This document shows positions 61,241-64,000 of a DNA stretch of 64,000 bases, piece after piece. Source of the DNA: Bdellovibrionales bacterium (GTDB lineage Bacteria > Bdellovibrionota > Bacteriovoracia > Bacteriovoracales > Bacteriovoracaceae). The stretch lies in NCBI GenBank assembly GCA_018646675.1, contig JABGUH010000010.1, forward strand, positions 1-64,000. Reading direction: 5' to 3'. The notes beneath the pieces were generated by a model. It made no database searches and was not told the DNA's origin. It saw only the letters and a program-made list of their open reading frames with translations. Positions within the stretch are counted from its first letter, which is position 1. Every line of letters starts with the position of its first letter. The translations under genes and the position numbers were made by a program.

Positions 61241-61505
61241 TTATAACATCCTTGTTAATGATTGGTTTTTATCTCTAATATATAGTGAAAAAATAGTATC
61301 TGATTACAATCGGATAAGTAAAACGTTGTCAGTTTTTGTTAGATGATTGTACTAACAAATAGTTAAATTGTGACGAATCATTATCCATAGTGGAACTTTC
61401 TTTTTGTCTTTCCTTTAGGCTCCATCATGGTAGACTTCACTACAGGATAAATTAGTTATCCTAATAGGTGATGAAACTGTTGTTAACTCTCAATGAGGAG
61501 AAATA
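61241..61505. other. longest gene-free stretch, divergent promoter region
   Basis: These 265 A+T-rich bases separate the serine protease (minus) from the small unknown gene (plus), so both promoters should lie here. A perfect 7-base inverted repeat, AGGATAA (61444-61450) and TTATCCT (61456-61462) with a 5-base spacer, lies 44 bases before the plus-strand start. No convincing -35/-10 pair was found. A strong GAGGAG ribosome-binding site precedes the ATG at 61506. Confidence 0.5.
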
Positions 61506-61895
61506 ATGATTGACGCAAACGGTACGGTATTTATCTTCGAACGTCGCTTGCGTTTTTTTAATTTCCGTCCCAAGCGTGAGGAACGGGCCCTGCTCTTTCA
61601 ATTTGTTCGTGAGTTGAAGGGATCTTTGGATAGATATGGAGAGTTCTCTGTTAACTTCTTTCAGGATGGTGATAATCTGCATGGAGAGTTATTGCTACAA
61701 CTGTCAAAGCAAGAGGATAGCTCAGAGCGAGTTGCTACGAATAGATCGATCCAGGTCCTAGGGACAACCCTCCCTCAGCTACTACTAGAGATACACTACG
61801 AAGTAGCAAAGTCCTTTCGGGACAAAAAGAGGGCGGTGCTACCAGTATTGCCCTCATCTGGCAAAAGAGCGGTGTCATTAAGGCCAGGCTCTTAG
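61506..61895 (+). CDS. small protein of unknown function
   Basis: This 129-residue soluble protein has a strong ribosome-binding site (GAGGAG eight bases before the ATG). The N-terminal 40 residues are rich in Arg, Phe and Glu, the middle alternates beta-like (FSVNFF, HGELLLQL), and the C-terminal tail is basic and proline-containing. I recognise no motif. It is divergent from the secreted protease and convergent with the MscS channel gene, with 11 bases between stops. Confidence 0.75.
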   Translation: MIDANGTVFIFERRLRFFNFRPKREERALLFQFVRELKGSLDRYGEFSVNFFQDGDNLHGELLLQLSKQEDSSERVATNRSIQVLGTTLPQLLLEIHYEVAKSFRDKKRAVLPVLPSSGKRAVSLRPGS

Positions 61896-61920
61896 CTCTA
61901 ATCCTTTTAGAGAGTAGATT
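61896..61920 (+). terminator. weak terminator candidate after the small gene
   Basis: CTCTAA (61896-61901) and TTAGAG (61907-61912) form a 6-base stem with a 5-base loop directly after the stop codon, followed by AGTAGATTTTT. The stem is short and A+T-rich and the T-run starts several bases late, so efficiency is doubtful. It overlaps the 3' end of the convergent channel gene. Confidence 0.3.
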
Positions 61921-63043
61921 TTTCCATTGGAGGTAGCTCACTATTTGCCAAGTGCAGTGTTCTAGTGGGAAAGGCAAAACTTACTCCAATCTCTCTTCCT
62001 GCTTTTAAAACATCAATTAGAAAGCGATGACGCTCCTCTAACTCTTTTGGCCAACTGGGCACTTCCCAGAAAATGTAGATTAAGATATCTAGCGAGGAGT
62101 TATTAAACTTGTTGAAGTAGATGTGGTAAAAATCCTTTCTGGTGTGGGGATGGGCCAAGACGATATCGCGAATTGCTTGGCAGAACTCCTCAATTTTCTC
62201 TGGAGCGGTAGAGTACTCCACTCCAACATGAGTGGTAAAACGGCGATAACGGCGACGGCCATAGTTATCAATATGGACGTTGGTTAGCTGGCCATTTGGT
62301 ACCGTGATCAGTGAGTTATAGAAGGTGCGGATACGAGTACTACGTAGTCCAACCTCTTCAACCACACCTTCAACATCTGCTCCAATTGTAACCCAATCTC
62401 CAATTTGAAAGGGGCGATCAATTAGCACGGTGAGCGATCCAAACAGGTTAGAGATAGTATCTTTCGCCGCCAAAGCAAAGGCGATACCACCAATCCCTAA
62501 ACCGGCAAGAACATTTTTCATATTGATGGTCAGGCTATCCCCAATAAAGATAATCCCAACAGCGATAACAAAAAATTTCACACTTTTTTTAATTAGCGGG
62601 ACTAAAATATCATCAAATTTATTCTCGCTTTGGCGGGCCAACTGTTCAAAGTAGCTGGCCAGTAGGTTAACTAATTGGTTGGTGGCCATCACTGCTGAGA
62701 CTGTAAAAGCAATGGTGCCTAAACGGATACAGATCGATAGCACTGCTGGTGGGAGCATCAACGGACGTATCAGTAGAATCCATAGCCCCGCAAATAGCAT
62801 CAAAGAGCAAGGAGGGATCAACTTATTGGTGATCTGCGCTCCATTGTTGACCTTGTAGCGCGCGACAATTCGCTCTAAGCTTTTGCGTAGATAGAAGCGA
62901 AATATCTGCTTAACAATGTAGATGGTTGTAACTACAAGTAGTAGGCCAACCCACTGGGCATTGGATATCACCAGTGTGGTTGAGGTCATCCAGCTCGGCA
63001 GTAAATTTGTTAAGAAAGGGAACCACTCATCCATTAATGCCAT
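61907..63043 (-). CDS. MscS-family mechanosensitive channel
   Basis: This 378-residue inner-membrane channel has several N-terminal helices, a Gly/Ala-rich pore helix (LAGLGIGGIAFALAAKDTISN, about residues 180-200), the RPFQIGDWV beta-domain segment and a cytoplasmic domain. It opens under membrane tension to release solutes during osmotic downshock. It is longer than E. coli MscS (286 residues), with extra N-terminal helices. It lies 46 bases after the leucine-rich-repeat gene on the same strand. Confidence 0.92.
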   Translation of the reverse strand: MALMDEWFPFLTNLLPSWMTSTTLVISNAQWVGLLLVVTTIYIVKQIFRFYLRKSLERIVARYKVNNGAQITNKLIPPCSLMLFAGLWILLIRPLMLPPAVLSICIRLGTIAFTVSAVMATNQLVNLLASYFEQLARQSENKFDDILVPLIKKSVKFFVIAVGIIFIGDSLTINMKNVLAGLGIGGIAFALAAKDTISNLFGSLTVLIDRPFQIGDWVTIGADVEGVVEEVGLRSTRIRTFYNSLITVPNGQLTNVHIDNYGRRRYRRFTTHVGVEYSTAPEKIEEFCQAIRDIVLAHPHTRKDFYHIYFNKFNNSSLDILIYIFWEVPSWPKELEERHRFLIDVLKAGREIGVSFAFPTRTLHLANSELPPMEKSTL

Positions 63044-63089
63044 CTCCTTAAATTAATGCGATATCACAAACACCTTAACTCAAGGTGTG

Positions 63090-63677
63090 CTAAAACCATA
63101 TCTGAAAGAGATCAAAAAGTCTCTGCTTCTCCACATCAGTTAGAGGGTTGTTATCCAGCGAGAGGTGATTAAGTCCGCTTAGCCTTGAAATCCACTCCGG
63201 TAGAGCGGTAAATTGATTACCATCTAGGTTGAGACGACGCAGACTGCTTAGCTCTACCATCGTCTCTGGTAGTGTAGTAAGTTGATTACCTGTTAGTAGC
63301 ATAGATTCCAACCACTGGCAGCGGCCAATCCACTGTGGTAGATCGATTAGTGCATTATTGGGAAGCTGAAGTGTCGTTAGCTTCACACAAGCTTGGGGCG
63401 GCAGTTCCGGTAGCTGGATCAGCCCACAGCTCTTCAGTTTTAGGTGTTTAAAGGATGGTAACAAAAATAGCTCCGGAGGCAGTGTGGTCAGATTACTCGC
63501 TCCGGTACAGGTTAGGCGTTCCAAATTGGACAGTTTTGAGATGTTGGCATCGATCGCTGTTAATCCGGCCCCATTTAGATCGATCTCTTTTAACTGGGAA
63601 CACTCAAATAGCTCTGTTGGCAGTTGTGTCTGGTTTTTTGCCAGCTTTTTACGCCAGCGAGTGACGGAGTCACTCAT
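63090..63677 (-). CDS. leucine-rich-repeat protein
   Basis: This 195-residue protein is built of about seven leucine-rich repeats of roughly 23 residues (pattern LxxLxLxxNxLxxLPxxI), with a short basic N-terminus (SDSVTRWRKKLAKNQ). There is no signal peptide or extra domain. Such proteins usually bind other proteins; the partner is unknown. The ATG overlaps the end of the amidohydrolase gene by eight bases, so it is translationally coupled to it. Confidence 0.88.
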   Translation of the reverse strand: MSDSVTRWRKKLAKNQTQLPTELFECSQLKEIDLNGAGLTAIDANISKLSNLERLTCTGASNLTTLPPELFLLPSFKHLKLKSCGLIQLPELPPQACVKLTTLQLPNNALIDLPQWIGRCQWLESMLLTGNQLTTLPETMVELSSLRRLNLDGNQFTALPEWISRLSGLNHLSLDNNPLTDVEKQRLFDLFQIWF

Positions 63678-64000
63678 GGCTTCCCTTCCAGCAGACGAGT
63701 TTTCCTACTACCTCGGTCATTATTGGGCGTAACTGTTCAACTTGCTGGCAGTGTAGAACTCTTTTATCCTCATCCATATAAAGGGCACGATTTGTCTCGA
63801 TTTGAATGATATTACATTTTTGGGTGGAAAAAAAGCGAGTGATGTGGCCTCCCTGATAGGGATCATTATGGCCGATCCTAAATCCACTGATGGTCAGTTG
63901 ATCGATTGCTACTTGGATATAGTCAGCGTGACAGGACTTTCCTAGATAGTCCGAGATACAAAAATCGGGACGATCTTGGGGTTGATTGGGATTTAACTTT
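63670..64000 (-). CDS. N-formylglutamate amidohydrolase family, C-terminal part, 5' end outside window
   Basis: An open minus-strand frame of 110 codons enters from the window edge and ends with TGA at 63672-63670. It shows DRPDFCIS, FRIGHNDPYQGG and QIEINRALYMDE-like segments (here QIETNRALYMDED), which define N-formylglutamate amidohydrolases. No start codon is present because the N-terminal half, with the first metal ligands, lies beyond 64000. The family hydrolyses N-formylglutamate in histidine breakdown, but also includes other deformylases. It is coupled to the LRR gene by an 8-base overlap. Confidence 0.85.
   Translation of the reverse strand, partial: KLNPNQPQDRPDFCISDYLGKSCHADYIQVAIDQLTISGFRIGHNDPYQGGHITRFFSTQKCNIIQIETNRALYMDEDKRVLHCQQVEQLRPIMTEVVGKLVCWKGSHE

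Noticed and set aside
1-64000. CRISPR arrays, tRNA or rRNA genes, IS elements, integrase or att sites
   Set aside because: Looked for regular repeats, cloverleaf-like segments and transposase motifs; none seen by eye.

Overview
The window reads as chromosomal DNA of a Gram-negative bacterium, most likely a gammaproteobacterium. The basis is an RfaH-type ops element in front of a long surface-polysaccharide operon, a Wzz chain-length regulator, a WaaL-type O-antigen ligase, and ordinary bacterial ribosome-binding sites. Genus and species cannot be read from the sequence. The polysaccharide block (about 1.7-40.6 kb) is visibly richer in A+T than the flanking genes (rfbB at the left edge, the mtnA region, the ole region), as is usual for horizontally exchanged O-antigen or capsule loci.

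Region 1 (1-1.5 kb): the 3' part of rfbB (dTDP-glucose 4,6-dehydratase), then a candidate promoter, a leader hairpin, an exact ops sequence and an EPS-associated MarR-type regulator. Region 2 (1.7-40.6 kb): a nearly unidirectional plus-strand polysaccharide cluster with six sub-modules. These are (a) a PAPS and sulfotransfer module in which a pyruvate kinase domain is fused to ATP sulfurylase, followed by APS kinase and a sulfotransferase; (b) CDP-sugar genes rfbG and rfbF with a C-methyltransferase, an RmlC-like cupin and reductases, predicting a CDP-linked 3-C-methyl-6-deoxy sugar; (c) a NeuB-like synthase plus a cytidylyltransferase-HAD phosphatase fusion, predicting a KDN-like nonulosonate; (d) pseC, pseF (fused to a class III aminotransferase), pseG, pseI, a formyltransferase and a PIG-L deacetylase, predicting an N-formylated pseudaminic acid derivative; (e) fnlA, fnlB, fnlC and a wbuB-like transferase for L-FucNAc; (f) glycosyltransferases, a Wzy-like polymerase and an ABC-type flippase candidate. 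One methyltransferase (about 10-11 kb) is inverted, and one (25.4 kb) carries a frameshift at an A8 tract.

Region 3 (40.7-50 kb): wzz, mtaD and waaL on the minus strand, then on the plus strand a class II aldolase, mtnA and an initiating sugar-phosphate transferase. Methylthioadenosine salvage genes are therefore interleaved with polysaccharide assembly genes. An orphan HATPase-receiver protein, a WaaE-type glycosyltransferase and an unknown secreted protein follow. Region 4 (49.8-57.9 kb): a tightly overlapping minus-strand operon of a GbsR-type regulator, ketosynthase, acyl carrier protein, CrtI-like flavoprotein and oleA-oleB-oleC-oleD. This is an olefin or beta-lactone type long-chain condensation pathway with unusual extra ACP and ketosynthase genes, and it has a perfect inverted repeat over the regulator start.

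Region 5 (58-64 kb): cell-envelope and miscellaneous genes. They are a 2H phosphoesterase, an operon of two YbjQ-family proteins and an M48 peptidase, a secreted trypsin-like protease, a small unknown protein, a MscS channel, a leucine-rich-repeat protein and the C-terminal part of an N-formylglutamate amidohydrolase cut by the window end. No tRNA, rRNA, CRISPR array, insertion sequence or integrase gene was seen. No gene-free stretch exceeds about 300 bases; the longest is 61241-61505.
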